From positions 124,001 to 188,000 of the forward strand of contig NZ_JAOOPY010000001.1 of NCBI RefSeq assembly GCF_025486315.1: a stretch of DNA of 64,000 nt, in the 5' to 3' direction. A program made the position numbers and the translations under genes. The DNA is from Variovorax sp. N23 (GTDB lineage Bacteria > Pseudomonadota > Gammaproteobacteria > Burkholderiales > Burkholderiaceae_C). Positions 46,788 through 56,145 of the stretch are shown one piece after another (position 1 is the first letter of the stretch; every line of letters starts with the position of its first letter). The notes beneath the pieces are model-generated. The model was not told the origin of the DNA and searched no databases. It saw only the letters and a program-made list of their open reading frames with translations.

Positions 46788-47314
46788 CGCGCCGCGTCAT
46801 CGGCCGCGGCTTCCACGTCCCACAGCCGCGGCCCGCCGGCGTCGAGGTGGGTCAGGTACAGCCGCAGGTCGAACTCGCGCTGGTGGTAGTCCGCCTCCAT
46901 GTGCGTGCACAGCGCATAGAAGGCCTTGTCGTGCGCGCGCTCCTTCATGTGGGCGAGCTCGTGCACGACGATCATCCGCAGCCATTCGAGCGGCACCGCC
47001 TTGAACAGGCTGGCCACGCGGATCTCGCGCTTGGCCTTCAGCTTGCTGCCCTGCACGCGCGAAACGGTGGTGTGCGTGCCGAGCGCGTGGCGGATGACGT
47101 GCAGCTTGCTGTCGAACATCACCTTCGACAGCGGATCGGCGTTGCGCAGGAACTCGGCCTTGAGCGCCATCACGTAGTCGTAGAGCGCACGGTCGGTGCG
47201 CACCGCGTGCGCGGCCGGGTAGCGCTTCTGCAGCATCGGCCCGAGGCCCTGTTCGGCCATCAGTGCGCGCACCTGCGCCTGCAGGGCAGGCGGGTAGTGC
47301 GCCAGGTACTTCAC
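46754..47314 (-). CDS. YgjP-type metal-dependent peptidase (M48/DUF45)
   Basis: 186 residues, soluble. The zinc motif HELAHMKERAHD is in IVVHELAHM, and the downstream MEADYHQREFD is typical of the YgjP/DUF45 family. Start is GTG 47314, overlapping the stop of the upstream Hsp70-like gene (GTGA). The 3' end runs 34 bases into nagZ on the other strand. Substrate unknown; the family is usually inferred to be a cytosolic protease. Confidence 0.85.
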   Translation of the reverse strand: MKYLAHYPPALQAQVRALMAEQGLGPMLQKRYPAAHAVRTDRALYDYVMALKAEFLRNADPLSKVMFDSKLHVIRHALGTHTTVSRVQGSKLKAKREIRVASLFKAVPLEWLRMIVVHELAHMKERAHDKAFYALCTHMEADYHQREFDLRLYLTHLDAGGPRLWDVEAAADDAARQAGSCDSALR

Positions 47315-48579
47315 GCCGTGCGCGCGCCGCGGGCCGCGTAGGCGAGGCCGGCCGCAACGCCGCCGAACAGGTCGCCCTCGACCAGCTTCACGCCCGCGAA
47401 GCCGCGCCGTAGCGCCTGCTGGAAGGGCCGCAGCGCGGACGAGCCGCCCGTCAGGTAGATCGCGTCGAGGTCGTGGCTGCGCAGGCCGGCGCGCCGCACG
47501 CACTCGTGCGCGCTGGCGACCACCTTGCCCAGCGATTCGGCGAGCTGCTGCGCCATGTCGTCCGGCGTCAGCGCGGCGCCGAGGCCGGGCTCGACGAAGG
47601 ACAGGTCGATGGTCACGGCTGCATCGCTGACCGAACCGTCGATCTTGGCCTGCTCGACCTCGCTCGCGATGCGGTGCCCGTAGCGCTCCTCCAGCACCGT
47701 CATCAGTCGGTCGTGCAGCCGCGTGTCGGCATAGCTGGTGCGCAGCTCCTGCGCCTGGCGCACGGCCTTGGGCGCGTAGAGCCAGTTGATCAGGTGCCAC
47801 GACGAGAGCTCGAAGAAGACCTTGCTCGGCACCTCGCGGCCGCGCGCGTCGTGGTGGCGAAAACCCAGCTGCGGCATCACGCGCTCGAGGTTCAGCCGCT
47901 GGTCGAAGTCGGTGCCACCGATGTGCACGCCGCTGGTGGCCAGCACGTCGCCGCTGCGGTCGGCTTGCGCGGCGCGCTCGGGGCCGAGGCGCACGACGGT
48001 GAAGTCGGAGGTGCCGCCGCCGATGTCGACGATGAGGATCAGCGATTCCTTCGTCACGCGCTGCTCGTAGTCGAAGGCCGCGGCGATCGGCTCGAACTGG
48101 AAGCCGATGTCGCGAAAGCCCGCCGCGCGGGCCGCATCGCGCAGGCTGTCTTCGGCCTGCCGGTCGCGCTTGGCGTCGTCGTCGACGAAATGCACCGGTC
48201 GGCCGATCACGACGCGCTGGGGTCGATGGCCCAGCGTCCGCTCGGCACGCGTGCCCAACTCGTGCAGGAAGCGCGCGACGATGTCCTGGAAGCTCACCAG
48301 GCCGTCGTACACCGCCGTGGTTTCCTGCATCAGCGAGCTGCCGAGCAGGCTCTTGAGCGACCGCATCAGCCGGCCTTCGACGCCTGCCAGGTACATCGCG
48401 ATGGCATCGCGGCCGAAGTGCGTGCTGCGGTCCTCGGCGTTGTAGAAGAGGGCGGTCGGCATCGTCGTGGCCGCACCTTCGAGCGGCAGCGCCCGGGCGG
48501 CGCCGCCGTCGACCGCCCAGGCGATCGCTGAATTGGAGGTGCCGAAATCGATGCCGATCGCGGCGCGCGCAGCGTTCAA
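47311..48579 (-). CDS. Hsp70-family protein, YegD-like
   Basis: 422 residues. Actin/Hsp70 ATPase fold: phosphate-1 [14 protein letters not shown] at the N-terminus, phosphate-2 [16 protein letters not shown], and adenosine region [16 protein letters not shown]. It lacks a substrate-binding domain and the EEVD-type tail of DnaK, matching YegD. Start is TTG 48579, overlapping the lysS stop (TTGA); no ATG is available before the [10 protein letters not shown] motif, so the rare start is well supported. A partner or client is unknown. Confidence 0.88.
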   Translation of the reverse strand: MNAARAAIGIDFGTSNSAIAWAVDGGAARALPLEGAATTMPTALFYNAEDRSTHFGRDAIAMYLAGVEGRLMRSLKSLLGSSLMQETTAVYDGLVSFQDIVARFLHELGTRAERTLGHRPQRVVIGRPVHFVDDDAKRDRQAEDSLRDAARAAGFRDIGFQFEPIAAAFDYEQRVTKESLILIVDIGGGTSDFTVVRLGPERAAQADRSGDVLATSGVHIGGTDFDQRLNLERVMPQLGFRHHDARGREVPSKVFFELSSWHLINWLYAPKAVRQAQELRTSYADTRLHDRLMTVLEERYGHRIASEVEQAKIDGSVSDAAVTIDLSFVEPGLGAALTPDDMAQQLAESLGKVVASAHECVRRAGLRSHDLDAIYLTGGSSALRPFQQALRRGFAGVKLVEGDLFGGVAAGLAYAARGARTA

Positions 48580-50108
48580 GATTCGCGACGCAGTGCGGGG
48601 AACAGGATCACGTCACGGATGCTCGGCGAATCCGTCAGCAGCATCATGAAGCGGTCGATGCCAATGCCGCAGCCGCCCGTGGGCGGCATGCCGTATTCGA
48701 GCGCGCGCACGAAGTCGTGGTCGAAGAACATCGCTTCGTCGTCGCCCGAGTCCTTGGCGGCCACCTGCGCGTTGAAGCGCGCGGCCTGGTCCTCGGCGTC
48801 GTTCAGCTCGCTGAAGCCGTTGCCGAATTCGCGGCCGGTGATGTAGAGCTCGAAGCGCTCGGTCACCTCGGGCCGCTCGTCGTTGGCGCGCGCCAGCGGA
48901 GAGATCTCGGTCGGGTGTTCCATGATGAAGGTCGGCTGCCAGAGCTTTTCTTCGACGGTTTCCTCGAAGTACATGACCTGCAGGCTGGCCAGGCTGCGCT
49001 GCGAGAGCTTGTCCTTCTCTTCGGAGAGGCCGATCTTGCGCAGGGCGTTGACGAGCCACGCGGTGTCGTCGACATTCGCGCCGGCGTCGGTGTGCTTGAG
49101 GATCGCCTCGCGGATCGTGAGCCGCTCGAAGGGCTGGCTCAGGTCGACGGCCTTGCCGCCGTAGGTGAGCTGTTCGCTGCCGACCGTCTTCTTCGCGATC
49201 GTGCGGATGATCAGTTCGGTGAAGTCCATCAGGTCCTGGTAGTTCCAGTACGCCGCGTAGAACTCCATCATCGTGAACTCGGGGTTGTGCCGCACCGAGA
49301 TGCCCTCGTTGCGGTAGCTCCGGTTGATCTCGAAGACGCGCTCGAAGCCGCCGACGATCAGGCGCTTCAAGTACAGCTCGGGCGCGATGCGCAGGAACAT
49401 CTCCTGGTCGAGCGCGTTGTGGTGCGTCTTGAAGGGCTTGGCGTTGGCACCGCCCGGAATGGGGTGCAGCATGGGCGTCTCGACCTCGATGAAGTCGTTG
49501 GCGACCATGAATTCACGCAGCGCGCTCACGGCCTTGCTGCGTGCCTTGAAGCGGTCGCGGGCCGTTTCATCGGTGATCAGGTCGACGTAGCGCTGGCGGT
49601 ACTTCTGTTCCTGGTCGGCCATGCCGTGGAACTTGTCGGGGAGCGGGCGCAGGCTCTTGGTGAGCAGGCGCAGCCGGCTCACCTTGACCGACAGCTCGCC
49701 GGTCTTGGTCTTCATCAGCGTGCCCTCGGCACCGAGGATGTCGCCCAGGTCGTAATGCTTGAAGGCGGCGTAGGCCTCCTCGCCGAGCGCATCGCGCGTG
49801 ACGTAGAGCTGGATGCGGCCGGTGCTGTCCTGCAGTGTCGCGAAGCTGGCCTTGCCCATCACACGCTTGAGCATCATGCGGCCGGCGACGCTGACCGCCA
49901 CGGCCTGCGCTTCCAGCGGCTCGGCCTCGGTGCCGCCATGCGCCGCGACCAGTGCCGCGGCACGGTGCGCGGGCTTGAAGTCGTTCGGGAAGGCGACCTC
50001 CTTGCCACCGGCCTGCGCCACGCGCAGCGCCTTCAGTTTCTCGCGACGCTCGGCGATGAGTTGGTTGTCGTCGATCGCGGGCGCGGGGGAGGTGGTGGGT
50101 TCGGTCAT
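48576..50108 (-). CDS. lysS: lysyl-tRNA synthetase (class II)
   Basis: 510 residues from ATG 50108; an ATG 21 bases upstream is in frame too. The N-terminal OB-fold anticodon-binding domain (about 60-160), then class II motif 1 ([19 protein letters not shown]), motif 2 ([20 protein letters not shown]), and motif 3 ([16 protein letters not shown]). Its stop overlaps the next gene's TTG start. Confidence 0.97.
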   Translation of the reverse strand: MTEPTTSPAPAIDDNQLIAERREKLKALRVAQAGGKEVAFPNDFKPAHRAAALVAAHGGTEAEPLEAQAVAVSVAGRMMLKRVMGKASFATLQDSTGRIQLYVTRDALGEEAYAAFKHYDLGDILGAEGTLMKTKTGELSVKVSRLRLLTKSLRPLPDKFHGMADQEQKYRQRYVDLITDETARDRFKARSKAVSALREFMVANDFIEVETPMLHPIPGGANAKPFKTHHNALDQEMFLRIAPELYLKRLIVGGFERVFEINRSYRNEGISVRHNPEFTMMEFYAAYWNYQDLMDFTELIIRTIAKKTVGSEQLTYGGKAVDLSQPFERLTIREAILKHTDAGANVDDTAWLVNALRKIGLSEEKDKLSQRSLASLQVMYFEETVEEKLWQPTFIMEHPTEISPLARANDERPEVTERFELYITGREFGNGFSELNDAEDQAARFNAQVAAKDSGDDEAMFFDHDFVRALEYGMPPTGGCGIGIDRFMMLLTDSPSIRDVILFPALRRES

Positions 50109-50202
50109 GGGAAGCAGGCTGGATGGCACGGACGGTGCCGCGCAAAACCCGCCATTTTAGCGGGCAGCCCCTCGGCAGCGGGCCGGATGCAGCGCGCCCG
50201 CC

Positions 50203-50847
50203 TCAGCGCGCGATGCCGTTGCGCGCGAGCAGGTCGCTCACGAGTTCAAGCCGCATCAGGGGGCTGTCGAGTTCCATCAGCCGCTGCTTGAGTTCGGCCT
50301 GCATCGGCAGCAGCTCGCACCAGCGGTTGGCGACCCAGCCGCAGTCGTCGAAACGGTAGGGCTCGGCCATGGGCAGGCGCAGGTCTTCCTGGTGCTCCAT
50401 GCGGCGGCGTTCCTCGAGGGTGTCGACCAGCCGGCGCAGCGCGTCGGCCGCGTGCTCCAGGTCGGCGGGGACCTCGACGGCCACGTCGGCCGCGATGGCG
50501 TCGACCTCGGCGGTCCAGAGGCCGTGCTTCTGCAGCTCGCTGCTGCGCACCCGGAAGCGCTGGGTGCCGATGCATTCGATCTGCATCAGTCCGGACTGCG
50601 GCGCCTCGAAGCTGCGGATGGTCGCCACGGTACCGACCGCCGCGAAGCGTTCTGCGCCGGCGCCCGCCACGCGCACCTCGGCGCCCTGGGTCAGGCTGAC
50701 CACGCCGAAGGGCAGGCCATGCTTGTTGCAGCGTCCGATGAGGTCAAGGTAGCGCACCTCGAAGATGCGCAGCGGCAGGTAGCCGTCGGGGAAGAGCACC
50801 GAACCCAGTGGGAACAGCGGCAGCGGCGAGGGGATGGGCGTCGGCAT
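50203..50847 (-). CDS. LON substrate-binding domain protein
   Basis: 214 residues: only the N-terminal substrate-binding domain of Lon protease, without AAA+ or protease parts. PLFPLGSVLFPDGYLPLRIFEVRYLDL starts the domain; GLPFGVVSLTQGAEVR and FRVRSSELQKHGLWTAEV follow. A C-terminal helical region extends to the end. Start at ATG 50847; an ATG 33 bases earlier is less likely. Function unknown; such stand-alone domains are common in proteobacteria. Confidence 0.85.
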   Translation of the reverse strand: MPTPIPSPLPLFPLGSVLFPDGYLPLRIFEVRYLDLIGRCNKHGLPFGVVSLTQGAEVRVAGAGAERFAAVGTVATIRSFEAPQSGLMQIECIGTQRFRVRSSELQKHGLWTAEVDAIAADVAVEVPADLEHAADALRRLVDTLEERRRMEHQEDLRLPMAEPYRFDDCGWVANRWCELLPMQAELKQRLMELDSPLMRLELVSDLLARNGIAR

Positions 50848-50986
50848 GGTGGCGCAGGGCGGATGACTCTCGAACCTCACCCTAGCAGATCATCGGGCCG
50901 CAGAAACCCTTGGGGCCTTGCGCCGGACACGAGCGCGGAACCGGCGCCTGACTATCATCGCCTTCCTTTCACGCCGTCTGCGCGCC

Positions 50987-51541
50987 ATGCTCTATCAGAT
51001 TCCTTCCTTCCTGCTCGACGTCATCGTCGGCCTCCTGGGCGGCGCCTGCCTGCTGCGGCTGTACATGCAGTACCACCGGGTGCCCTTCGGCAACCCGCTA
51101 GGGCGCTTCGTCTTCGCTGTGAGCGACTGGATCGTGATGCCGCTGCGGCGCATCGTGCCGGCGGTCAAGCGCTGGGACCTGGCCAGCCTGATCGCCGCCT
51201 GGCTGCTGGTGATGGCGAAATTCCTGCTGCTGTGGCTCTTGATCGGCAACTTCAGCCGCATGGCGATCCTGCCGCTGGTGTCGCTGGTCGGGCTGGCGCA
51301 GCTGGCGGTGTCGGGCCTGACGGCGCTGCTGGTCGTCTATGCGGTGCTGTCGTGGGTGCCGGGCGCGTCGTCGGTGCTGCTCGACCTGGTGTCGCGCCTG
51401 GCCGAGCCGATCGTGCGGCCGCTGCGCCGCATCATCCCGCTGGTCGGCGGCGTCGACCTGTCGCCGCTCGCCGCCATCGTGCTGCTGCAGGTCGTGGCGA
51501 TCGTGCTCGGCAGCGTGATGGTCAGCGTTTTCAGGCTGTAG
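50987..51541 (+). CDS. yggT: YggT-family membrane protein
   Basis: 184 residues with four to five transmembrane helices in two YggT domains. The repeated signature W(I/V)-PLRRI-PAV and PIVRPLRRIIPLVGGVDLSP is seen twice (about residues 45-60 and 135-155). Function not settled; some members affect osmotic or envelope processes. Transcribed divergently from the LON-domain gene and convergent with accD, whose stop is 4 bases away. Confidence 0.9.
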   Translation: MLYQIPSFLLDVIVGLLGGACLLRLYMQYHRVPFGNPLGRFVFAVSDWIVMPLRRIVPAVKRWDLASLIAAWLLVMAKFLLLWLLIGNFSRMAILPLVSLVGLAQLAVSGLTALLVVYAVLSWVPGASSVLLDLVSRLAEPIVRPLRRIIPLVGGVDLSPLAAIVLLQVVAIVLGSVMVSVFRL

Positions 51542-51545
51542 GGCG

Positions 51546-52418
51546 TCAGGTCACTGCGTCGGCAGGCTGGCGCAGGAGCATGGCCAGCGTGCTGGCGATG
51601 GTCTTGCGCAGCGCGCGTCGGTCGCTGATGAAGTCGATCGCGCCCTTGGTCTGCAGGAACTCCGAGCGCTGGAAGCCCTCGGGCAGCGTCACGCGCACCG
51701 TCGACTCGATCACGCGCGGGCCGGCGAAGCCGATCAGCGCCTTGGGCTCGGCGATCACCACGTCGCCCAGGAAGGCGAAGCCGGCACTCACCCCGCCCAT
51801 CGTCGGGTCGGTTAGCACGCTGATGTAGGGCAGGCCCTTCTTGGCGAGCCGGGTGAGCGCGGCGTTGGTCTTGGCCATTTGCATCAGCGAGAGCAGGCCT
51901 TCCTGCATGCGCGCACCGCCGGTGGCGGTAAAGCAGATGAAGGGCACCTTCTGCTCGATGGCGGTCTCGACGCCGCGCACGAAGCGCTCGCCGACCACGC
52001 TGCCCATGCTGCCGCCCATGAACTCGAACTCGAAGCAGGCGACCACCACGCTGATGCTGTGCACCGAACCGCCCATGACGATGAGGGCATCGGTCTCGCC
52101 GGTGTTCTCCAGCGCTTCCTTGAGCCGTTCGGGGTACTTGCGGCTGTCCTTGAACTTCAGGGCGTCGACCGGCAGCACTTCCTGGCCGAGTTCGTAGCGG
52201 CCTTCGGCGTCGAGGAAGGCGTCGAGGCGTGCCCGTGCACCGATGCGGTGGTGGTGGCCGCAGCTCGGGCAGACGTTCTGGTTGTGTTCGAGATCGGTCT
52301 TGTAGAGCACCGTCTCGCAACTGGGGCATTTGATCCAGAGACCTTCGGGCACCTGGCGGCGCTCGCTCGGGTCGGTCTGCTCGATTTTCGGGGGAAGCAG
52401 TTTTTCTAGCCAGCTCAT
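51546..52418 (-). CDS. accD: acetyl-CoA carboxylase carboxyltransferase beta subunit
   Basis: Makes malonyl-CoA with AccA. 290 residues. The N-terminal zinc ribbon has KCPSCETVL and [10 protein letters not shown]; the crotonase-like body has [18 protein letters not shown]-like [21 protein letters not shown] and [10 protein letters not shown]. Start at ATG 52418, with GGAGAAT upstream. It follows trpA by 22 bases, part of the conserved trpFB(A)-accD run. Confidence 0.96.
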   Translation of the reverse strand: MSWLEKLLPPKIEQTDPSERRQVPEGLWIKCPSCETVLYKTDLEHNQNVCPSCGHHHRIGARARLDAFLDAEGRYELGQEVLPVDALKFKDSRKYPERLKEALENTGETDALIVMGGSVHSISVVVACFEFEFMGGSMGSVVGERFVRGVETAIEQKVPFICFTATGGARMQEGLLSLMQMAKTNAALTRLAKKGLPYISVLTDPTMGGVSAGFAFLGDVVIAEPKALIGFAGPRVIESTVRVTLPEGFQRSEFLQTKGAIDFISDRRALRKTIASTLAMLLRQPADAVT

Positions 52419-52440
52419 GGATTCTCCTGGAGAGCGCGGA

Positions 52441-53286
52441 TTATCGACCAGACGCGTTCTTGGGGGTGGCGGCCGGCAGGGCGTCGAGCGCCTGGCGGAT
52501 GTCGGCCAGGAATTCGGCGACCAGTGGCACCACCCGCTCGCGCGGCTGGCCGTCGATCAGTTGAATGATCCGGGTGCCGATGACCACCGCATCGGCGGCC
52601 GAGCCGACCGCCTGCGCCGTGCGCGCGTCGCGGATGCCGAAGCCCACGCCCACCGGCACGCTGACGTGCTCGCGGATGCGCGGGATCATGCGGCCGACCG
52701 CCTCGGTGTCGAGGTGGCCGGCGCCGGTCACACCCTTGAGCGAGACGTAGTAGACGTAGCCGGTCGCGATGCGGCCGACCTGCGCCATGCGTTGGTCGGT
52801 GCTCGTCGGTGCGAGCAGGAAGATCAGGTCGATGCCCGCGGCGCGCAGGTCGGCCGCGAAGTCCTCGCATTCCTCGGGCGGGTAGTCGACGACGAGCAGG
52901 CCATCGACGCCGGCCGCTGCCGCATCGCGGATGAAGCTGCCCTTGCCGTGCACGCCGTCGTAGCGCTCGACCGGGTTGGCGTAGCCCATCAGCACGACCG
53001 GCGTGCGGTCGTCGGTCTGACGGAAGGCGGCGACCATCGCCAGCACCTGCTTCGTGCCGACGCCCAATGCCAGCGCCGCTTCGCCGGCCTTCTGGATCAC
53101 CGGGCCGTCGGCCATCGGGTCGGAGAAGGGCACGCCGAGCTCGATGACGTCGGCGCCGGCGGCGACCATGCCGTGCATCAGCTCGGGCGTGATGTCGGCG
53201 TAGGGGAAGCCAGCCGTGACGTAGGGAATGAGCGCCTTGCGCCCATCTTGTTGAAGTGCCTCGAAGGCGGCGGCGATCCGGCTCAT
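52441..53286 (-). CDS. trpA: tryptophan synthase alpha chain
   Basis: Cleaves indole-3-glycerol phosphate to indole. 281 residues, TIM barrel. Catalytic Glu in [18 protein letters not shown] (about residue 50) and Asp in [14 protein letters not shown] region; the phosphate-binding [13 protein letters not shown] lies near residue 220. Coupled to trpB by ATGA overlap (53283-53286). Confidence 0.96.
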   Translation of the reverse strand: MSRIAAAFEALQQDGRKALIPYVTAGFPYADITPELMHGMVAAGADVIELGVPFSDPMADGPVIQKAGEAALALGVGTKQVLAMVAAFRQTDDRTPVVLMGYANPVERYDGVHGKGSFIRDAAAAGVDGLLVVDYPPEECEDFAADLRAAGIDLIFLLAPTSTDQRMAQVGRIATGYVYYVSLKGVTGAGHLDTEAVGRMIPRIREHVSVPVGVGFGIRDARTAQAVGSAADAVVIGTRIIQLIDGQPRERVVPLVAEFLADIRQALDALPAATPKNASGR

Positions 53287-54548
53287 GCCTTGCCTCCCTT
53301 CACGCTCAGGCCGCGCATCGACGGCCGGTCGTAGAAGTCGACGCCCGACAGGTCGGCCACGGTGCCGATGTCCTTGTCGCCGCGGCCGGAGAGGTTCACC
53401 AGGATCGACTGGTCCGGCCGCATCGTCTTCGCCAGCTTCATCGCGTAGGCCACGGCGTGGCTCGATTCGAGCGCCGGGATGATGCCTTCGGTGCGGCACA
53501 GGTAGTGGAAGGCCTCCAGCGCCTCCGTGTCGGTGATGCCGACGTATTCGGCGCGGCCGATGTCCGCCAGGTGGGCGTGTTCCGGGCCGACGCCGGGGTA
53601 GTCCAGGCCGGCGCTGATGCTGTGCGTTTCGGTCACCTGGCCATCGTCGGTCTGCAGCAGGTAGGTGCGGTTGCCGTGCAGCACGCCGGGGCTGCCGCGC
53701 AGGATGGAGGCCGAATGCTTGCCGCTGTCCAGGCCCTCGCCGGCGGCCTCGACACCGATCAGGCGGGTGCCCTCGAAGGGGATGTACGGATGGAAGATGC
53801 CCATCGCGTTGCTGCCGCCGCCCACGCAGGCGACGACCACGTCGGGTTGCGGGTTCGCGATGCCGTCGTCGGCCAGCATGGCCGGCATCTGCTCGATGCA
53901 TTCGGTGCCGATCACGCTCTGGAAGTCACGCACCATCATCGGGTAGGGGTGCGGGCCGGCAACGGTGCCGATGATGTAGAAGGTGTTCTCGACATTCGTG
54001 ACCCAGTCGCGCATCGCCTCGTTGAGCGCGTCCTTGAGCGTCTTGCTGCCCGATTCGACCGGCACCACGGTCGCGCCCAGCAGGTTCATGCGGTAGACGT
54101 TGGGGCTCTGGCGCTTCACGTCCTGGCTGCCCATGTAGACCACGCACTCGAGGCCGTAGCGCGCGCAGATGGTGGCGGTGGCCACGCCGTGCTGGCCGGC
54201 GCCGGTCTCGGCGATCACGCGCGGCTTGCCCATGCGCTTGGCGAGCATCGCCTGGCCGATCACGTTGTTGATCTTGTGGGCGCCGGTGTGGTTCAGGTCC
54301 TCGCGCTTGAGGTAGATCTGCGCGCCGCCCATCTCGCGGCTGGTGCGCGCCGCGTGGTAGACCGGCGAGGGCCGGCCGACGAAGTGCTTGAGCTCGTAGT
54401 GGAATTCCGCGAGGAAAGCCGGGTCGTCCTTGAACTTCGCGTACGCCTCGCGCAGTTCGGCGATGGCGTGGGTGAGCGTCTCGCTCGCGAAGGTGCCGCC
54501 ATAGGGGCCGAAATGGCCGGTGGCGTCGGGTTGCTGGTAACTTTTCAT
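53283..54548 (-). CDS. trpB: tryptophan synthase beta chain
   Basis: PLP enzyme joining indole and serine. 421 residues from ATG 54548. The PLP Lys is in [16 protein letters not shown]; the phosphate-binding [16 protein letters not shown] and the GRGDKDI near the C-terminus are typical. A longer frame upstream adds 18 non-family residues. It lies 50 bases after trpF. Confidence 0.96.
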   Translation of the reverse strand: MKSYQQPDATGHFGPYGGTFASETLTHAIAELREAYAKFKDDPAFLAEFHYELKHFVGRPSPVYHAARTSREMGGAQIYLKREDLNHTGAHKINNVIGQAMLAKRMGKPRVIAETGAGQHGVATATICARYGLECVVYMGSQDVKRQSPNVYRMNLLGATVVPVESGSKTLKDALNEAMRDWVTNVENTFYIIGTVAGPHPYPMMVRDFQSVIGTECIEQMPAMLADDGIANPQPDVVVACVGGGSNAMGIFHPYIPFEGTRLIGVEAAGEGLDSGKHSASILRGSPGVLHGNRTYLLQTDDGQVTETHSISAGLDYPGVGPEHAHLADIGRAEYVGITDTEALEAFHYLCRTEGIIPALESSHAVAYAMKLAKTMRPDQSILVNLSGRGDKDIGTVADLSGVDFYDRPSMRGLSVKGGKA

Positions 54549-54598
54549 GGGTTCTCGATCGATGGGGCCGCGCCCGTCGAACGAGACGGTGCGGCCGG

Positions 54599-55285
54599 TC
54601 AAAGGGGTGCGAGGTCGGCTGCGCGCACGGCAGCGATGAAATCGCGGATCTTTCCGGCGTCCTTGATGCCCTTGGAGGCTTCGACGCCGGAACTCACGTC
54701 AACGGCCAGCGATCGGCATCGCGGCCGGAGCTGGCGAATGCCATCGGCCACGTTTGCAGGTGTGAGTCCACCACTCAAGACGAGGTGAGCGTCGACGGCG
54801 GTTGGAAGAAGTGACCAATCGAATGCCTTGCCGCCCCCGCCGAACCCGTCGACATGGGCGTCGAGCAGGATGGCCTGGGCGTGGGAGAAATCGGAAGCGT
54901 ATTTTACGAGGTCGAAGTCCGCCCCCGCCGCGCCGAGCGGAATCCGGGCCGCGCGCATGTAACGGTAGGTTCCCCGGCCGCTGGCTTCCCGGCACTGGTC
55001 AGGGGTCTCGTCGCCATGGAACTGGGCCATCGCGCCGGGCACGGCAGCCAGCGCGCCCATCACCTGCGCGGGCGCCTCGTTCACGAACAGCAGTACTGGC
55101 GTGACGAAGGGTGGCAGGCGCGATGCGAGCGCCACCGCGCGCTGCGCGGTGACGGCCCGCGGGCTGGCCGGGTAGAGCACGAAGCCCACGGCGTCGGCAC
55201 CCGCGTCGACCGCCGCATCCACGTCGGCTTCACGCGTGAGGCCGCAGATCTTGATGCGGCTTCGGTGGGGGGCGGGCGCGCTCAT
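54599..55285 (-). CDS. trpF: phosphoribosylanthranilate isomerase
   Basis: Amadori rearrangement in tryptophan synthesis. 228 residues. The catalytic Cys is in [16 protein letters not shown], with [24 protein letters not shown] (catalytic Asp) and [20 protein letters not shown] at the C-terminus. Overlaps truA by ATGA. Confidence 0.95.
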   Translation of the reverse strand: MSAPAPHRSRIKICGLTREADVDAAVDAGADAVGFVLYPASPRAVTAQRAVALASRLPPFVTPVLLFVNEAPAQVMGALAAVPGAMAQFHGDETPDQCREASGRGTYRYMRAARIPLGAAGADFDLVKYASDFSHAQAILLDAHVDGFGGGGKAFDWSLLPTAVDAHLVLSGGLTPANVADGIRQLRPRCRSLAVDVSSGVEASKGIKDAGKIRDFIAAVRAADLAPL

Positions 55286-56103
55286 GGCGGGCCATCATAC
55301 GCAGCGCCGCTGGCGCCCAGGGTCGCCTCGGCGGGGAGCCCCCAGGCCGCGTCGTACAGCGGGCCGACGAAGTAGAGGCCGGCCGGCGAGAAGGTGGGCG
55401 CCGCCACCTTGCGGCTGCGCGCCGCCAGCACTTCGGCGATCCATTCCGGCCGCTCGTCGCCGTGGCCGATGCGGACCAGGCAGCCCATGATGTTGCGGAT
55501 CATGTGGTGCAGGAAGGCGTCCGCCTCGAACTCGAAATGCCACTGGCAGCGCTCGCCGTCGGGCGAGACGTCCTTTTGCGTGACCGTGATGCGGCGCATC
55601 GTCTTGACCGGCGACTTCGCCTGGCAGGCGGAAGCCCGGAACGAGCTGAAGTCCTGCTCGCCGATCAGCCGGGCCGCCGCGCTGCGCATGGCTTCGCCGT
55701 CGAGCGAGCGCATCGACCACCCGACGCGCCCCGCGTCGAGGCTGGGCCGCACCGGCGACTGCGAGAGCACGTAGAGGTAACGCCGCGCCACCGCGCTGGC
55801 CCGGCAGTGGAAGGCATCGGGCACCGGATGCGCCCACTGGATCGCGATGTCGTTCGGCAGGTAGCGGTTGGTGCCGCGCACCCAGGAGAAGGGCGTGCGT
55901 GCGATGTCGGTGTCGAAGTGCACCACCTGCATCAGGCCATGCACGCCCGCATCGGTGCGGCCGGCACACAGGGTGGAGATGGGGCGATCGGCAAAGCGGC
56001 CCAGGGCTGCCTCGAGCTTGTCCTGCACGGTCTGCCCGGACAGCTGGCTCTGCCAGCCCTGGTAGGCCTGGCCGTTGTAGCGAACGCCGAGGGCCAGCCT
56101 CAC
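55282..56103 (-). CDS. truA: tRNA pseudouridine(38-40) synthase TruA
   Basis: Modifies uridines 38-40 of tRNA anticodon stems. 273 residues. Catalytic Asp in CAGRTDAGVHGLMQVVHF; RRYLYVLSQ, SFRASACQAKSPVKT and ADAFLHHMIRNIMGCLVRIG are family motifs. The stop overlaps trpF. fimV ends 42 bases upstream. Confidence 0.95.
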   Translation of the reverse strand: MRLALGVRYNGQAYQGWQSQLSGQTVQDKLEAALGRFADRPISTLCAGRTDAGVHGLMQVVHFDTDIARTPFSWVRGTNRYLPNDIAIQWAHPVPDAFHCRASAVARRYLYVLSQSPVRPSLDAGRVGWSMRSLDGEAMRSAAARLIGEQDFSSFRASACQAKSPVKTMRRITVTQKDVSPDGERCQWHFEFEADAFLHHMIRNIMGCLVRIGHGDERPEWIAEVLAARSRKVAAPTFSPAGLYFVGPLYDAAWGLPAEATLGASGAAYDGPP

Positions 56104-56145
56104 GTGGGTCGAACGGGCGGCCGGCGCATGCGTCGTGCCGGCCCC

